The notes under the pieces were generated by a model that made no database searches, was not told the origin of the DNA, and worked only from the letters and a program-made list of their open reading frames with translations. Below are positions 5,951 through 7,462 of a DNA stretch of 7,462 nt, piece after piece. Position 1 is the stretch's first letter. Every line of letters begins with the position of its first letter. Source of the stretch: Thiotrichaceae bacterium UBA7359. GTDB taxonomy: Bacteria; Pseudomonadota; Gammaproteobacteria; Eutrophobiales; Eutrophobiaceae. The DNA is taken from positions 1 through 7,462 of the forward strand of contig CAJJDJ010000053.1 in the NCBI GenBank assembly GCA_905182825.1. Direction: 5' to 3'. A program made the translations under genes and the position numbers.

Positions 5951-7315
5951 TTAAACGTGACCGTAACTTAACATTGCATCGGCGACTTTAACAAAACCGG
6001 CAATATTAGAACCTTGAAGATAATTCACTTGTTTACCATCTCCTCCATATTGAACACATGAATCATGGATGTCTCGCATCATATCTTCAAGTAATTTACG
6101 AAGTTGATCTTCTCCCCATGCTATACGCGCACTATTTTGACTCATTTCTAAACCTGATACGCCAACACCACCAGCATTCACGGCCTTTGCTGGACCAAAC
6201 AAAACATCAGCTTCGATAAATGCATCGACAGCGCCTTGCTCACACGGCATATTGGCGGCTTCTGCTACTGCCATCACCCCATTTTTTATCAAAGTTGCTG
6301 CCTCTTTTGCACTTATTTCATTTTGCGTTGCAGAGGGGACCGCACAATCACCATCAACACCCCACGGACGACCCTCATGAAAAGTGATATTATTAAACTC
6401 GTCAGCGGCTTCAGAAATACGACCTCGACGAGCACCTTTCAATTCTTTTATCCAATCAATTTGCTCTTGAGTAAAGCCATCAGGACAATTTATAAACCCA
6501 CCTGAATCAGACATCGTCACGGGTATTGCGCCCAATTGTAAACATTTTTCAGCAGCATGTGTCGCAACATTACCGGCTCCAGAAATCAGAACTTTTTTAC
6601 CTTCTATACTATCTTTATGCTGAGCTAGCATATTACGCAGAAAAAAGATGGCACCATAGCCGGTAGCTTCAGTACGCATCTTAGAACCACCAAATTCCAT
6701 ACCTTTCCCAGTCAGTACCCCGACAAAGCGGTTTGTAATACGTTTATATTGTCCAAACATAAAACCTATTTCCCGTCCACCAACACCAATATCTCCAGCA
6801 GGCACATCCGTATCTTCACCAATATGTCGGTATAATTCGGTCATGAAAGATTGACAAAATCGCATAACTTCATTATGACTCTTCCCCTTTGGGTTAAAGT
6901 TAGCTCCACCTTTACCACCACCCATTGGTAAGCCTGTCAGGCTATTTTTAAATGTTTGTTCGAAACCAAGAAACTTAAGAATTGATTCGTTAACACTTGG
7001 ATGAAAACGAATGCCCCCTTTGTAAGGCCCAATAGCTGAGTTAAACTGTACCCTCCACCCTCTGTTAGTGCGAATACGTCCATCATCATCAGTCCAAGGC
7101 ACTCGAAAGGAAAGAACGCGTTCTGGTTCAGCCATACGCTCCAAAATCTGATTTTCATGATAAATCGGCTTATCTGCTATGTATGGAAAAATTGAAGAGG
7201 CTACTTCATAGACAGCTTGACAGAATTCTGGTTGGCCAGGATTACGTTTTTGAGTGCCTTCCATATATCGATGCAAATATTCTTGTGTTTTTTGTGGAGT
7301 GCTAATTTTTGACAT
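5951..7315 (-). CDS. gdhA: NADP-type glutamate dehydrogenase
   Basis: Cytoplasmic enzyme that aminates 2-oxoglutarate to glutamate, using NADPH in the typical family member, and so links ammonium assimilation to the TCA cycle. At 454 residues it matches the small hexameric GDH class (E. coli GdhA, 447). Substrate-domain motifs: NSAIGPYKGGIRFHPSV (K99), FKNSLTGLPMGGGKGG (K123 and catalytic K135) and PAGDIGVGGREIGFM (catalytic D175). The coenzyme domain carries GAGNVA (246-251) and a serine-containing SDSGG loop (269-273), which fits NADP(H) preference, then ANMPC and NAGGVGVSGLEMSQNS. ATG at 7315 is preceded by AAGGGA with a 9-nt gap. It is monocistronic: its own promoter candidate upstream and a strong terminator downstream. 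Confidence 0.97.
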   Translation of the reverse strand: MSKISTPQKTQEYLHRYMEGTQKRNPGQPEFCQAVYEVASSIFPYIADKPIYHENQILERMAEPERVLSFRVPWTDDDGRIRTNRGWRVQFNSAIGPYKGGIRFHPSVNESILKFLGFEQTFKNSLTGLPMGGGKGGANFNPKGKSHNEVMRFCQSFMTELYRHIGEDTDVPAGDIGVGGREIGFMFGQYKRITNRFVGVLTGKGMEFGGSKMRTEATGYGAIFFLRNMLAQHKDSIEGKKVLISGAGNVATHAAEKCLQLGAIPVTMSDSGGFINCPDGFTQEQIDWIKELKGARRGRISEAADEFNNITFHEGRPWGVDGDCAVPSATQNEISAKEAATLIKNGVMAVAEAANMPCEQGAVDAFIEADVLFGPAKAVNAGGVGVSGLEMSQNSARIAWGEDQLRKLLEDMMRDIHDSCVQYGGDGKQVNYLQGSNIAGFVKVADAMLSYGHV

Positions 7316-7341
7316 AAATTATATTCCCTTTTGATTATAAA

Positions 7342-7370
7342 ATATTATTTCGTAAAATCTGTATCTACAA
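7342..7370 (-). promoter_or_regulatory. Candidate promoter of gdhA
   Basis: TTGTAG (7370-7365), a 17-bp spacer and TAATAT (7347-7342) face gdhA. Transcription would begin about 20 nt before the start codon, leaving room for the AAGGGA ribosome site (7330-7325). Each hexamer differs from consensus at two or three positions in an AT-rich context, so this is only a candidate. The remaining upstream sequence to the window edge (7371-7462) shows no gene. Confidence 0.35.
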
Positions 7371-7462
7371 TTGCCGAATAACTTTTAAAATGTTTTCCAA
7401 CTATCATATTGAGCTTGTATAGATCATATCATGATGAAAACCTAGACATGCACTTTTTATTA

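Noticed and set aside
6236..7158. Open frames overlapping gdhA on both strands (6236-6505 plus, 6937-7158 minus)
   Set aside because: Both lie inside an intact, strongly conserved GdhA frame and show no independent coding features.
7334..7339. Exact TATAAT as -10 box for gdhA
   Set aside because: It would start transcription inside or after the Shine-Dalgarno, and there is no matching -35; the TTGTAG/TAATAT pair slightly upstream fits better.

Overview
The window looks like chromosomal DNA from a low-GC gammaproteobacterium. The gene order pncC / recA-recX-alaS is the classic gammaproteobacterial recA neighbourhood, and RecA, AlaS, TadA, PncC and GdhA all read as ordinary proteobacterial proteins. 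The strong A+T bias, the compact overlapping operons, a decayed coding remnant and a recA promoter without a LexA box would suit a Legionellales-type lineage (Legionella/Coxiella/Rickettsiella relatives). That placement is inference and has not been tested by any search.

Layout. At the left edge, on the minus strand, lies the operon recA (2467-3528) -> recX (2030-2470) -> alaS (1-2030). AlaS runs off the window and lacks about its last 200 residues. The three genes are packed end to end: recX probably starts at a CTG overlapping the recA stop, and the recX stop overlaps the alaS start (TAATG). A perfect 11-bp hairpin sits just inside recX. A 197-bp AT-rich region (3529-3725) then holds a near-consensus recA promoter (TTGACA-N17-TATAGT) and a long 14/15 inverted repeat. 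Divergent from recA is a WYL-domain regulator (3726-4598, plus strand) that resembles the CapW/BrxR family. It is followed, convergently and with only 23 bp between, by the two-gene unit tadA -> pncC (minus strand, TAATG overlap). The 376-bp gap before the next gene holds a hairpin near tadA, a start-less 50-codon coding remnant and the strong rho-independent terminator of gdhA. The right end is gdhA (5951-7315, minus strand), an NADP-type glutamate dehydrogenase with a plausible promoter upstream.

How the genes fit together. RecA and RecX are the recombinase and its modulator. AlaS, TadA and PncC are housekeeping functions (tRNA charging, tRNA wobble editing, pyridine nucleotide salvage). 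GdhA assimilates ammonium into glutamate. The unusual element is the WYL regulator. Its closest recognisable relatives control phage-defence loci (CBASS, BREX), but no defence gene is visible here. Instead it is wedged, in opposite orientation, between pncC and recA, with a dyad that covers its own predicted -10 box and lies 20 bp upstream of the recA promoter. Whether it controls itself, recA, or a distant defence locus is the main open question.
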